This document shows, piece after piece, positions 37,333-52,300 of a stretch of DNA of 64,000 bases. The DNA comes from Hormiphora californensis. Lineage: Eukaryota; Ctenophora; Tentaculata; Cydippida; Pleurobrachiidae. Each line of letters opens with the position of its first letter. The first letter of the stretch is position 1. The stretch spans positions 8,307,673 through 8,371,672 of the forward strand of contig CM035355.1 of assembly GCA_020137815.1 (NCBI GenBank), read 5' to 3'. Made by a program: the position numbers and the translations under genes. Below the pieces are notes generated by a model. The model did not search any database, was not told where the DNA came from, and saw only the letters and a program-made list of their open reading frames with translations.

Positions 37333-40300
37333 TCATCCCACCGCTTCCTCCAGGGGTCTCATCACACGGAAGAACATCTCTCGACCGATATCACCAAACT
37401 TCTGCTCGTAGTCATCAACACTGAGGAGAGGGAGGGGTTGTTAGAAGGGTATAGTCTGGGGGACCAGGGGGGAGCAAGGGATGTACCTGAGTACACCCCC
37501 TTGTTGTTGTTGGGGATAATCTGGGGGAGGGAGGGTTGTTGTTAGTAGGGGATAATCTGGGGGGAGGGAGGGGTAGTTGGGGGATGTTAATTGGGGGATA
37601 GGACCTCCAGTTAGAATGCATACCTGAGCAGGTCTGGCATGTGTTCTTGAACTACGTCGGCACACTTCTGTACCAGTAATGCCTTTATCTTCTCCTTAGC
37701 ATGTCTGTCTATTGGGTCCTGGGATGTGGCACACTTCAACTCTACCCTCCTGTAGTACAAGGGGGGGGGGGGGGGGTCATTAGTTTACCTTGCCGACCCT
37801 CTTTTACAAAAGCAAGTTTGTTCAAGGAATTGGCCGGATACCGAAATGGCGTTTCATGCACACATAAGTACCTGTATATGTTTCTAATTTCAGGTAGTAC
37901 AATGGTGTTGATGGTCATGGGGCCCAGCTCACACAAACCAGCTGCAGGAATAGAGAGAGGGAGAGGGATTAGTGGAAGAGGATGCCATCATATCAACTGA
38001 AACTGCAAATTCCGAACTTTGACAAGAGGTATCATGAAATAAAGTTGCTACTTACCCAAGACACCGAATGAGGTGACTAGTCCACTATTCTGCTTATCAA
38101 GGGCATGATGTAACATCCTTATCACCCTACTTTGTAGCTGGTTCGTACCCAGGGAGTGGGATCTGACCAGACCTGCTAATACACTTGCTGCTGTTCGCCT
38201 CACTGCCCAGTGGTCCTGTTCCAGAGGCCGGGCTGAAAGAGGGGTTGGGGTAGTGAACAAAGAGGGAGAGTTAATTTCAATATATAGAACCCTGGTCTTC
38301 CAACCATGGTCACTTACTATATATCTCATCTAGTATAGACCCCCCCCCTTGTTCCGCCACCCAGTACTTACTACATATCTGAGCGCACACCATGCAGCTG
38401 ATGACACTAGGAATCAAGTCATGAAGGAACTTCTCCAATCTTATTGCCCTGTTTTGAAGGAGTTGTTCCAGCATACTCAATACGTATTGTATGTAGTACA
38501 TCTTGCTCTCTCCCAGTCCTACCTGTGGGAGAGGGGGATCAGCTGTGGGGGTCAGTGGGGGTGGGACGAGAAGGGAGATAGCGGCTTGTGGGATAGAAAC
38601 GAGTAGTGTAGACTTGTGTATCTACTAAACTTTTAGTACATATCTATTGCAATTTGGCTAAGCTTACCCGAATCCCCTCTATCATAAAGACAGAAAGACG
38701 AGGTATAATAGCGGCAAGTCCTGTATCTGTGGACAGAGAGTTCACTGCTTCGTCTCTACTGTCACATCCTTAGATATACACTTTGAAGTGAGTTCCCTGA
38801 GATTTAGTTACCAGTTAGTAGAGAATTACTTAGTAATCAGTTTGATAACTTTAAGCTGGCTATATCGACTTCTGGGAAGTTAGGGGAAACTCTAACTGAA
38901 CCGCGCGTCATTAATGGGATGCCATCAATTGCAAAAGTCTAACCAGTGATGAAGCACAATAATGGACACACAACGCGCGGATGAGACTATTCCTATGACC
39001 GCGCGCGTTACGTACACTACTGGTCTAGGTTTGCTGTCCAGTGTTTCCCGCGGAACGCTCTTTTACAAACTTAAAGAAGGGAAATTGCCCCGGCCGTGGT
39101 GTTCGAATTGCCCCGGCCTACATTCAAACCAATTTAAAACCCAGGGAATCTCAAAACACAGTAGTTCACCAAGTTTGCAACACAAAGTTCATCATTTACA
39201 CATTCACGCATCACAGAGATTCATAAATACGATCATGTCAAAAGTCAGGGACGGTCGATCACACAGACGAGACTCACACACGATGTTCAGTGGTGGGAGA
39301 GAGAGACGAACCCCGAGAGAGAAGAATCTCTCCTCTGCCTCTCTTCACTTCTGCTTAAATATCCCGTCAACAAAAAAGTCACGTGACAGAAACAACAGGG
39401 GTACTATCAAAGTTTGCGACACGCTCTCCAGACTAGAACTGTTAACACAGTCAGTATGGCGGCCTATTCAGATTCATAGATCTGGATAACTTTCCCTATG
39501 TCAATAACATTCACATGTCAATAAGCACCAGGTCATATCTAGAACTACGGTAAGGAGACGGGGTAGACTTAGAGGTACGGGGAACATGGGTATCTCTCAT
39601 ATCCCACATTTGGAAAACATTATTTCCTTCATATAAAAATACTAAACAATTCATTCATTTGCCATCACAAATAGTAGTCTCTGGGTGAAAATGAGATCGC
39701 ATCGGACAAGGTAGATCCGTTAACAAACAAGTTGTGACATCCAATGCCTCTTCATTTGCTTTATCTCCGTCACTGTGGATACTGCAGGGATTTAAATGTA
39801 AGTTATCTGAATTATTTCGGTTTGATCATAGCACTGGCAAGTGCCCCTGGCCCAAAAGGGGAGTTGTGGGGGCACCCGACACAGCCCCCACCTTATAAAT
39901 ACCCAAAACAAAAGAGATAAAGCGAGTGAGAGACACACAATAATCCACAATACTGAGATTTACCACTTCAAGACGAAAGACTTCCACACTAAATGGTGAA
40001 AACCTGCCATTGCTACTATTATTGGAACAAGATCTTCTCTGGCTGTTATACTCACTATCTCTCTCACACATACACGCCCTACTGCAGTACAACAGTGGAG
40101 GGGAACATACAGCTACAGCGGGCAGATCACGGTTGTGGAAGAATGGTTTGCACATTTCGGGGCCGGATTTTTGATGCTTTAAAAAGCATCTTCCAGATTC
40201 GAAATTCCTATCTCATCAGAAACGACCTTCTCAATCAGATAGAATTGTCAATATCGGAAGTTTGGTTGTGAAACATTAATGGTGGCATTGAAAACCAACT

Positions 40301-43300
40301 TCCCAATGAGCCACCTCCTAATGAGTCATGTTTAAGGGGGATGGGGTGAGTTTGGTTTATATTCAGGTCGGGGGGGGGGGGGGGCTTGCCAGGCCCCGAA
40401 CCTATTGTATGTAATAATAATAATTAATGTACAGTGTACACCAAAAAGGATAGAAATTTAGTCCAAAAAGCAATTAAACAAATTAGTTTCGATGCCCGGG
40501 CCCATGTCGTGTCACTGGGTTCACATCTTTAATATCATAAATTATCGATATAGGGAGATATCAGGAGCACATTGTGCACAAGAAAGTGGGATGAAGTCTG
40601 AGATATCAAGAAAGACAGAGATAGAGAGCAAATAAGAAGAGGGAGAGAGAGGGAGAGGGAGAGTGAGGGGGAAAGAGAGAGAGACCGAGAGAGAGAGAAG
40701 AGAGAGAGAGAGATAGAGAGGGAGAGAGAAGAACGAAGAAAGAGAGAGAACAGAGAGAGACAGAGAGATAGAGAGAGAGATAGAGAGAGAGGAGATTAGT
40801 AGAGCTCAAATCTGCCAGCTCGATCGCTGCTCGTCGATCTCTTCTACTGACCCCACCCTAGATCCTGCTCTCCCTCTCTCGCTCCTCCCCCTCTCTCTCC
40901 GTAGCCTAAAGATATTACCCCTGTGACACAACGTGGGCCCCACCGGGCATCCAAACATTTATTTAATTGGTTTTTGGAGTAAATTATAATTATTTTATTC
41001 CTTGGATTGGAAAATATATTCTCAAATCCACCCTTGAATACAAAGAATACTACTATCGATCAAATTTGTGACATGTAACTTACATATGATTTCCTTATTC
41101 GTTCTTGCTTATCCTCGCCCAATTTTTTGGCCTTTGCCATTGCTCTGCGCTTAGCGCCAAAATCCAATGGGTCTTCATCACTTTGATCAAGATCACTTTG
41201 ATCATCCTGGTCACTTTCAGTCTCTCTAGAAATATCGTCATCAATCAGCAGGTTATGTAGCCTACAACATGCGGAGATGACTTGCACAGAAAAGTCAACT
41301 TCATAAAACGGCAGCTGTACATAAAGCACCTTGAAACTGAAAAAGAATAAGTAGTATTAGAATATTGTACATAGCTACATATATCTTATAATATGGAAAG
41401 ACTAATTTAGAGCAAAAACCAATTGAAATTAGTTCGCCGGAAAGCTGGCCCATTTTGTTCTCACTCTTTCATTTGCGTCAGGCTTCAAAGACATTGAGGT
41501 ATCCGTATATTTTTCCACCTTCAACTCAAAGGTGACGTAAATGAAGGATTAAGTTCAAACATGTGGTTCTCAAAATATGGGGAGGATGTGGTTGAGGTTT
41601 GGAGTTGGGGGGGTTTTGAGTTAAAAACGGGGTGAGGGTTGGGTAAAACTATAATTTTATATCGATCACGGGAAGATACGTGTGAAATTTTTTATTTAGT
41701 TAGTTAGATTGTTTTGTTGCACCGTTTAGGTGGTGGGGGGGCTGGAAGGAAAATTGTTCGAAGCGGGGAAGCGGTTATTGTTCGGGATAAGTGTCTAGAG
41801 GCTGGGGGTGGGCCACCTTTCCATCGACTAATGTCAATTAGTTTTTGTCTAAATTTGTACGATTTTTGTACTATTTTTAGCGTTAAAATGCAGTTGAGCT
41901 AGCTACTTCAAATTTTTACTGTCAGTAGAGCTCTATGTGAAGCTTCTTAGTACAGTCGGAACCCGATTTACCGGGATGCTCGGGGGAAAGGGTTTTGCCC
42001 GGTAAATCGGGTGCCGTATATCGGGGTCAAATACTATTAATTTCCTATATCGGGGGAAGATTATCCTCCGACTGTACCAAATTTCAGCCTCCTAGCTCAT
42101 CTCGTTTCGGAGTTAGGAGGGGTCGAAAAGTGCCAAAATGGGCTAAAAATTGTTATATATACGCTGTCGGCAAGCGGGCCCACTTTTTCGGGAAAAGTTC
42201 AGAGGGAGGGGATGGGGCCACCTTTGCGCTTGCCAGCGCATTGATATGTTAGATATAGGTAGAATGTTAATTTCACCAATACCTGTTTTTCAGCTTCCCA
42301 AAACACCTTTCATTATGTCATCTCCGTCTTGGAGAGATTGTGTTGAAAGTTCTTTTCCCATCGCGAGGTTTAGGGTTGTGTTTGTACTGGGTCTGTAGCC
42401 ATTCACAGGAGTGGGAAGGCAACTTGCTCCAGAATATGCCATCCCTTTGTAGATTTTTTTCAAGGTATGGCCCCAATCCACGGTTGTGTGAATACCCCAC
42501 AGTCCCCAACATGCTCCCAGTCCACCAACATGAGCAAAGGTCAGCTTCATGTCCGCTAGGCAATGCTGTAAAGATTTTTGTATTAATTTTATTATATATG
42601 TATCTTCTTGATATGTTCCTCTCTGTTCTCCCATTAATTGGTAAAAATGTCAATTTTTTAACGTTTGTTCTAAAAACACAATTTATTAACTCGTTTCCAT
42701 TTGTCCCACGTGAACCACTTGTGCCCCAGAGAGGGTGAACCACTTTGCCCCAGTTTGACTAATTTGAAATTAAATAAACACTTTGGTGAGTTTTTTGAAA
42801 AAATTTTATACCAAGTTTTAGAAGGAAAAAACGTACCTTTTGTGATTAAATTAAACTGGCAGTTTTTGCAAATTAAAATCGGCCAACTCAAACAGAAATT
42901 ACACAAGCGTTTTAAAAAAGCAAATTCGGAACAGAACGACCGGTCTCCGCTGGAGAAAGTCACGTGACTACACGTTAACTAGACCTTTTGCCCCTAACTG
43001 TGCCAACTTTGCCCCGTGGACCATTTTACCCCAGTCTACCTACTACAGTCCGTTCAGATAAAATTTGAAATAAATAGAGAGGAAGGTTAATAATCTGTTA
43101 TACCATTCCGCTTATGTCTAGTCTCGCTGTACGTACCTAAAATTACAGAGGTGAACCCTGTAACCACAGTTTTCTCTTTCCAGAGCTCTGACGGGAATGT
43201 GGGTCCCATCGATTGCTCCCACTGCTCCCTGAAAATATTGTAGTGTCGTTTAGTTTGTAATATAATCTCTATTATAATTTGGAGATGTCGCGTCGAAGTG

Positions 43301-46300
43301 GTCGTTTTGGGTAGCCGTTGTTTTGCTCTGTTGGTAGTTAGTGATCATTTCTGAACATAGTTTAGCAATTGATAGTTACCGATTCAGTTGCCATGGCACC
43401 CATTGATTGGTATCAAATTGGGAAAAAGGGCCACCCGGCGAAGCCGGGTTGTGTGTCAAACCCCTTACTTGAGCCCCACCCGCTGGGTGCGCTAGTTATA
43501 TATATATATATATATATATAAATAATATACAATAAGTGTTTAATTGTGTGCGGTAGATCGATTAGTTACCTGAATTCCACCCATGGAGTTAAAGTCTTTA
43601 ACAATCCCTCCTCTAGTTCTGCCTCCTTGAATTGCGGAAAGGTAGCATGGTTGTCAGCATGGCAATGCCTTCGTCAATCGCATACCTTGTTGATGTAATC
43701 GACACACCCCAAGACTCACAAGACACTTGTGGGCCCCCTTTGCTAATCCACCGCATACATATAGCCAGGCCCTTTCGTTTCGTTATTCCTTTTTTTAGTT
43801 AGTTGTCCTTGTGTAGGGCATGTGCTCTGCCATACGTCAAACAGACGGCGTGGCAACCCGGAATTTCGACTGAAATTTCTTTTCTGTCAAGTCCTGCTCG
43901 TATGTCCACCACGTTGCGGTCCGGGCGGGTTTGGCCCTTTTTTTAATTCAGGTGCCCTGTTGCTAGATGCCCAACTCAATGGCAGCTGCCAAATGTGTAT
44001 TCGTGTCGATGTTGCTGTTTGGCAGGCTGCAGAGCCTTCACCTATAGCCTGATGATAAGAAATTCGTCCCCAGAATCAGATGACGATGAGCTCGACGAAC
44101 TGTCAGAGAGGACATATCGATTTGTCATGATAATGACACAATTAGCCGTATATTATGCACTATGGCTGCAGGACTCACAACCACACATCACCCCACACAC
44201 ATGATATTGATCAAGCCTGAACAACAGGTTTGAATCAAGTCGAACCGTTCAACGGTACGAGGTGCCATCACTGATTTCGTGCAGTTGATCCGAGGATCAC
44301 GAATTCAATTAATATGTCGTGATTACTGTTTAATGCCCCACTGGTCATTCCGAAAATCAATACAAACACATTAATGGCTGCACGTATATGAGTTACTCCA
44401 ACCCTCCAGTTTCAATTGCTTGTTTAACGAAGGAAGTAACCAAGCGATCCACTGGATTCGATATATCTAGGCGCATATCATATGCCACAGTACTGATGAT
44501 TAGCACTATCTTTTATCGGATATCTCGAACAGCAACATCCTTGTTTTAAACAGGGTTTTGCTTTCTAAACCAGTTAGGCGTATTAAACAGGCACATGTTA
44601 TCTGCACGGCTCACATATCATGATAATGAACTACATTACATTAGCCGTAGTATTATGCCTATGCTGCAGGGACATCACACACACACATCACCCACACACA
44701 TGATATTGATCAAGCCTGAACAACATTTTATTGAACAATCGACCGTTCAACGGTACGAGGTGCCATCACTGATTTCGTGCAGTGGATCCGAGGATCACGA
44801 ATTCAATTAATGGTCGTGATTACTGTTTAATAGCCCAACTGGTCATTCCGAAAAATCGATACAAACACATTAATGTGCTGCACTGTATATGAGTTACTCC
44901 AACCTCCAGTTTCAATGCTTGTTTAAAGCGAGAAGTAACCAAGCGATCCACTGGATTCGATATATCTAGGCGCATATCATATTGCCACAGTACTGATGTA
45001 TTAGCACTATCTTTATTCGGATATCTCGAACCAGCAACAATCCTTGTATTTAAACAGGGTTCTTCTGCTTTCTAACCAGTTAGGCGTATTAAACAGGGCA
45101 CATGTTATCTCAGCGCTCACATATCATGATAATGAACTACATTAGCCTAGTATTATGCACTATGCTGCAGGGACATCACACACACACATCACCCACACAC
45201 ATGATATTGATCAACCTGAACAACAGTTATTGAATCAATCGACCGTTCAACGGTACGAGGTGCTCACCTGATTTCGTTGCAGTTGATCCGAGGATCACGA
45301 TTTCAATTATATGTCGTGATTACTGTTTAATAGCCCACGGTCATTCCGAAAAATCAGAACAAACACATAATGTGCTGCCACTGTATATGAGTTTACTCCA
45401 ACCCTCCAGTTTCAATGCTTGTTTAACGAAGGAGTAACCAAGCGCATCCACTGTTTCGATATATCTATAGCGCATATCATATTGCCACAGTACTGAGTAT
45501 TAGCACTATCTTGATATCGGAATATCTCAACAGCAACAATCCTTGTATTAAAACAGGGTTCTTGCTTTCTAACCAGTTAGGCTATTTAAACAGGGCACAT
45601 GTTACTGCCAGCGCTCACATATCATGATATTGAACTACATAGCCGTAGTATTATGCACTATGCTGCAGGGACATCACACACACACATCACCCACACACAT
45701 GATATTGATCAAGCCTGAACAACAGGTATTGAATCACGACCGTTCCACGGTACGAGGTGCCATCACTGATTTCGTGCAGTTGATCCGAGGATCACGAATT
45801 CAATTATATGTCGTGATTACTGTTTAATAGCCCAACTGGTCATTCCGAAAAATCAGATACAAACACATTAATGTGCTGCACTGTATATGAGTTACTCCAA
45901 CCCTCCAGTTCTCATGCTTGTTAAACGAAGGAAGTAACCAAGCGATCCACTGTTCATATTCTAGGCGCATATCATATTGCCACAGTACTGATGTATAGCA
46001 CATCTTTATATCGTATATCTCGAACAGCACCAATCCTTGAATTTAAACAGGGTTCTTGCTTTCTAACCTTAGCGTATAACAGGGCACATGTTATCTGCAG
46101 CGCTCACATATCATGATAATGAACTACATTAGCCTTAGTATTATGCACTATGCTGCAGGGACATCACAACACACACACTCACCCACACACATGATATTGA
46201 TCAAGCCTGAACAACAGTTATTGAATCAATCGACCGTTCAACGGTACGAGGGGCCATCACTGATTTCGTGCAGTTGATCCGAGGATCACGAATTCAATTA

Positions 46301-49300
46301 ATATGTCGTGATTACTGTTTAATAGCCCAACTGGTCATTCCGAAAAATCAGATACAAACACATTAAGGTGCTGCACTGTATATGAGTTACTCCAACCCTC
46401 CAGTTTCAATGCTTGTTTAACGAAGGAAGTAACCAGCGATCCACTGGATTCGATAATCTAGGCGCATATCATATGCCACAGTACTGATGTTTAGCACTAT
46501 CTTTATATCGGATATCTCGAACAGCAACAATCCTTGTATTTAACAGGGTTCTGCTTTCTAAACAGTTAGGCTATTAAACAGGGCACATGTTATCTGCAAC
46601 ATCGCTCACATATCATGATATGAACTACATTAGCCGTAGTATTAGCACTATGCTGCGGGGACATCACAACACACACATCACCCACACACTGATATTGATC
46701 AAGCCTGAAACAGGTTATTGAATCAATCGACCGTTCAACGGTACGAGGTGCCATCACTGATTTCGTGCAGTTGATCCGAGATCACGAATTCAATTATTGT
46801 CGTGATTACTGTTATAGATAGCCCAACTGGTCATTCGAAAAATCAGATACAAACACATTATGTGCTGCACTGTATATAGTTACTCTCCAACCTCCAGTTT
46901 CAATGCTTGTTTAACGAAAGAGATACCAAGCGATCCACTGGTTCGATATTCTAGGCGCATATCATATTGCCACAGTACTGATGTATTAGCACTATCTTTA
47001 TATCGGATATCTCGAACACAACAATCCTTGTATTTACAGGTTCTTGCTTTCTAACCAGTTAGGCTATAACAGGCACATTTTATCTGCAGCGCTCACATTC
47101 AGGATAATGAACTACATTAGCCGTAGTATTATGCACTATCTGCTGGACATCACAACACACATCACCCACACACATGATATTATGATCAAGCCTGAACAAC
47201 AGTTATTTGAATCATCGACCGTTCAACGGTACGAGGTGCCATCACTGATTTCGTGCAGTTGATCCGAGGAGGGTTGGAGTACTCATATACAGTGCAGCAC
47301 ATAATGTGTTTTGTATCTGATTTTTCGGAATGACCGTTGGGCTATTAAACAGTAATCAGACATATTAATTGAATTCGTGATCCTCGGATCAACTGCACGA
47401 AATCAGTGATGGCACCTCGTACCGTTGAACGGTCGATTGATTCAATAACCTGTTGTGTTCAGGCTTGATCATATCATGTGTTGGTGATGTGTGTGTGTGA
47501 TGTCCCGCCCATAGTCATAATACTACGGCTAATGTAGTTCATTATCATGATAGTGAGCGCTGCAGATAACAGTGTGCCCTGTTTAATACGCCTAACTGGT
47601 TAGAAAGCAAGAACCCTGTTTAAATACAAGGATTGTGTGCTGTTCGAGATATCCGATAAAAGATGTGCTAATACATCAGTACTGTGGCAATATGATATGC
47701 GCCTAGAATATCGATCCAGTGGATCGCTTGTTACTTCTCTTCCTGTTAACAAGATTGAAACTGGAGGGTTGGAGTACTCATATACAGTGGCCACATTAAT
47801 GTGTTTGTATTCTGATTTTTCGGAAATGACCAGTTGGGCTATTAAACAGTAATCACGACATATAATTGAATTCGTGATCCTCGATCAACTGCACGAAATC
47901 ATGATGGCACCTCGTACCGTTGAACGGTCGATTGATTCAATAACCGTTGTTCAGGCTGATCAATATCATGTGTGTGGGTGATGTGTGTGTGTGATGTCCC
48001 TGCATCATAGTGCATAATAACTACGTCTAATGTAGTTCATTATCATGATATGTGAGCGCTGCATAACATGTGCCCTGTTTAATACGCCTAACTGGTTAGA
48101 AAGCAAGAACCCTGTTTAAATACAAGGATTGTTGCTGTTCGAGATATCCGATATAAAGATAGTGCTAATACACCCAGTGGCAGGAAGATGATTGGTGCAT
48201 CAGATACATCAATTTAGCAACCTCCAAGTGCATCTTTCCAGTTGTGGCCGAAGGCCCAATTTTGCAACCCAACGCGACGGCAGTGGGTCTGTGGGTCATT
48301 TTGGGGTATTTTTATTTCAGATATAGTCTTAAACAGTCATAAACGTGGTCTATGAACATATTTAGCCTATAGGAAACCTGAAATTTAAGAAAAATTCGAT
48401 TTGAAAAAATGATGCACTGATGCACTTAGATAACGCGCCAAAATACTATGACCAAATTTGGCAAGTTTGGGGTATTTTTTATTTCAAGATATAGTCTTTC
48501 AACAGTCATACAACTGGTCTATGAACCATATTTAGCCTGTAGGAAACCGTAAAATTTAAAGAAAAAACTCGATTTGAAAAAAAAGATGCACTGATCAGCT
48601 TATAGAACACGCAAAATACTCGAGTATTTTGCCGTATCTAAATGTACGGGGCATCTTTTGACAAAACACAACTTAAACCGATTTTGACAAAAAAGCTACC
48701 ACTAGAAATGCCCCGGACTATTTTTAGAGCTTCTCTTGATATTTCCTAAAAATTTTGGTTGATCAGTCAACCTCGATGTTGCATCATGATGCAAGTCATT
48801 TCTTTCTTCTTTCTTCATCACAAGTGCATCAGTATAAATACTCAATACTCATCTTTCTGCCACTGGGCTAATACATCAGTACTGTGGCAATGATATGCGC
48901 CTAATATATCGAATCCATTGGTCGCTTGGGTTACTTCCTTCGTTAAAACAAGCATTGAACTGGAGGGTTGGAGTACTCATATACAGTGCAGCACATTATG
49001 TGTTTGTATCTGATTTTTTCGGAATGACCAGTTTTGGGCTATTACACAGTAATCACGACATATTAATTGAATTCGTGATCCTCGGATCAACTGCACGAAA
49101 TCAGTGATGGCACCTCGTACCGTTGAACGGTCGATTGATTCAATAACCTGTTGTTCAGGCTTGATCAATATCATGTGTGTGGTGATGTGTGTGTGTGATG
49201 TCCCTGCAGCATAGTGCATATACTACGTGCTAATGTAGTTCATTATCATGATATGGAGCGCTGCAGATAACATGTGCCCTGTTTAATACGCCTAACTGGT

Positions 49301-52300
49301 TAGAAAGCAAGAACCCTGTTAAATACAAGGATTGTTGCTGTTCGAGATATCCGAATAAAGATAGTGCTAATACATCAGTACTGTGGCAATATGATATGCG
49401 CCTAGATATATCGAATCCGTGGATCGGCTGGTTACTTCCTTCGTTAAACAAGCATTGAAACTGGGGGTTTGGAGTAACTCATATACAGTGCAGCAATTAA
49501 TGTGTTTGTATCTGATTTTTCGGAATGAGACCATTGGGCTATTAAACAGTAATCACGACTATTATTGAATTCGTGATCCTCGATCAACTGCCTAAATCAG
49601 TGATGGCAACCTCGTACCGTTGAACGTGTCGATTGGATTCAATACCTGTTGTTCAGGCTTGATCAATATCATGTGTGTGGGTGATGTTGTGTGTGTGTCC
49701 CTGCAGCATAGTGCATAATACTACGGCTACTGTAGTTCATTATCATGATATGTGAGGCGCTGCAGATAACATGTGCCCTGTTTAATACGCCTAACTGGTT
49801 AGAAAGCAAGAACCCTGTTTAAATAACAAGGATTGTTGCTGTTGTCGAGATATCCGATATAAAGATAGTGCTAATACTCATACTGTGGCAATATGATATG
49901 CGCCTGCTAATCGAATCCATTGGATCGCGTTGTTACTTCCTTCGTTAAACAAGCATTGAAACTGGAGGGTTGGAGTAACTCATATACAGTGCAGCACATT
50001 AATGTTTTGTATCTGATTTTTCGGAATGACCAGTTGGGCTATTAAACAGTAACTCACGACATATTAATTGAATTCGTGATCCTCGGAATCAACTGCAGAA
50101 TCACGTGATGGCACCTCGGGACCTGTGAACGGTCGATTGATTCATAACCTGTTGTTTCACTTGAGCAATACATGTGTGGGAGGTGATAATATGTTTTGAG
50201 TCATGGGCTTGATGTGTGTGTGATGTCCCTCAGCATAGTGCATATACTACGCTAATGTAGTTGCATTATCATGATATTAGCGCTGCAGATACTGTGCCCT
50301 GTTTAATACGCCTACTGTTAGAAGCAGAACCCTTTTAAATACAAGGATTGTTGCTTCAGATATCCGATATAAATAGTGCTAATCCCAGTACTGTGCAATC
50401 TAATCGCCTGAGTATAATCGAATCCATGGATCGCTTGGTTACTTCCTTTCGTTAACGCATTTAACGGAGTGATACTCAAACGTGCAACTTAAGTACTGAT
50501 TTTACGATGACCAGTTGGGCTAGAACAGTATCACGCATATGATCGTGTCGATCAACTGCAACAGTGTGGCACCTACCGTGAACGGTGATTGATTCACTTT
50601 GTCAGCTGATATCTGTGTGTGGGGATGTGGTTGATTCCTGTCATGTGCTATCACTACGGTAGAGTCATTCAGATTGAGCGCTCAGTCTGTGCCTGTCCTA
50701 ACTGTAAAGCAAGCCTGTTATACATTTCTAATCGATCTAAAGTAGTCTAATACATCAGTCGAATTATACGTAGATTTCGATCGTGATGTTGGTTATTCGT
50801 ACAGCATTACTGGAGGGAATAACTATATACAGTGCAGCACATTAATGGTTTGTATCTGATTTTTCGCGAGACCAGTTGGGCTATTAAACGTAACACGCTA
50901 TTATTGAATTCGTGCTCCTCGGATCACTGCACGAAATCAGTGATGGCACTCGTACCGTTGACGGTCGATGATTCAATAACCGTGGTTCAGGCTTGATCAA
51001 TATCATGTGTGTGGGGTGATGTGTGTGTGTGTTGTCCCTGCAGCATAGTGTCAATACTCACGGCTATGTAGTCTTATCATTATATTGTGAGCGCTGCAGA
51101 TAACATGTGCCCTGTTTAATACCCGTAACTGTTAGAAAGCAAGAACCCTGTTTAAATACAAGGATTGTTGCTGTTCGAATATCCGATATAAAGATAGTGC
51201 TAATACATCAGTACTGTGGCAATAGGAATATGCGCCTAGATATATCGAATCCATGGATCGCTTGTTTACTTCCTTCGTTAAACAAGCATTGAAACTGGAG
51301 GGTTGGAGTAACTCATATACAGCGTCCACACTTAATGTGTTGGATCTGATTTTCGGAATGACCAGTTGGGCTATAAAACAGTAATCACGACATATTAATT
51401 GAATTCGTGATCCTCGGATCAACTGCACGAAATCAGTGATGGCACCTCGTACCGTTGAACGGTCGATTGATTCAATAACCTGTTGTTCAGGCTTGATCAA
51501 TATCATGTGTGTGGTGATGTGTGTGTGTGATGTCCCTGCAGCATAGTGCATAATACTACGGCTATTATTTCATACCATGATAGTGAGCGCTGCAGATAAC
51601 ATGTGCCCTGTTTAATACGCCTAACTGGTTAGAAAGCAAGAACCCTGTTTAAATCAAAGGATTGTTGCTGTTCGAGATATCCGATATAAGATAGTGCTAA
51701 TACACAGTACTGTGGCAATATGATATGCGCCTAGATATATCGAATCCATTGGATCGCTTGGTTACTTCCTTCGTTAACAAGCATTGAAACTGGAGGGTTT
51801 GGAGTAACTCATATACAGTGCAGCACATATGTGTTTGTATCTGATTTTTCGGAATGACCAGTTGGGCTATTAAACAGTAATCACACATATTAATATTGAT
51901 TTTGCTTAGAAACTATAAGAATGTCAAGTGAATTGTGTACCAAAGAAATTGTACGGTCAAAATTAACGTCCCTAAAAAGAGAGTTATGCTGAGTAGTTCT
52001 ACTCGATCAGTAATTTTTTGGAACTTCCTAACCCAAAGTCAAAGGGCCATAAACATATTTAGAGCGAAAAAAAAACTGAATAAAGTGATGAAATTTTTCT
52101 GGTTTGGATTTCTCTCTGAATCGATCGCGCGCTTGCTCGCGCCGGCGCACCGTTTGTAAATCTTCGCGTTATTTTTTATAGCACTGTGATCGGATTTTGT
52201 TGTTTCAAGAATTTTAAAAAATTTTTCGCGGTGAATGAGTTTTTGAAAACGAAAAGCTTCTGCAAACCATTCCAGATGTTATCCTTCACCCATCTGCAAA

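Noticed and set aside
38962-39489. 175-codon plus-strand ORF at the left inverted repeat
   Set aside because: No recognisable motif. It starts inside the inverted repeat, its extension is not mirrored at the right end, and composition is not protein-like.
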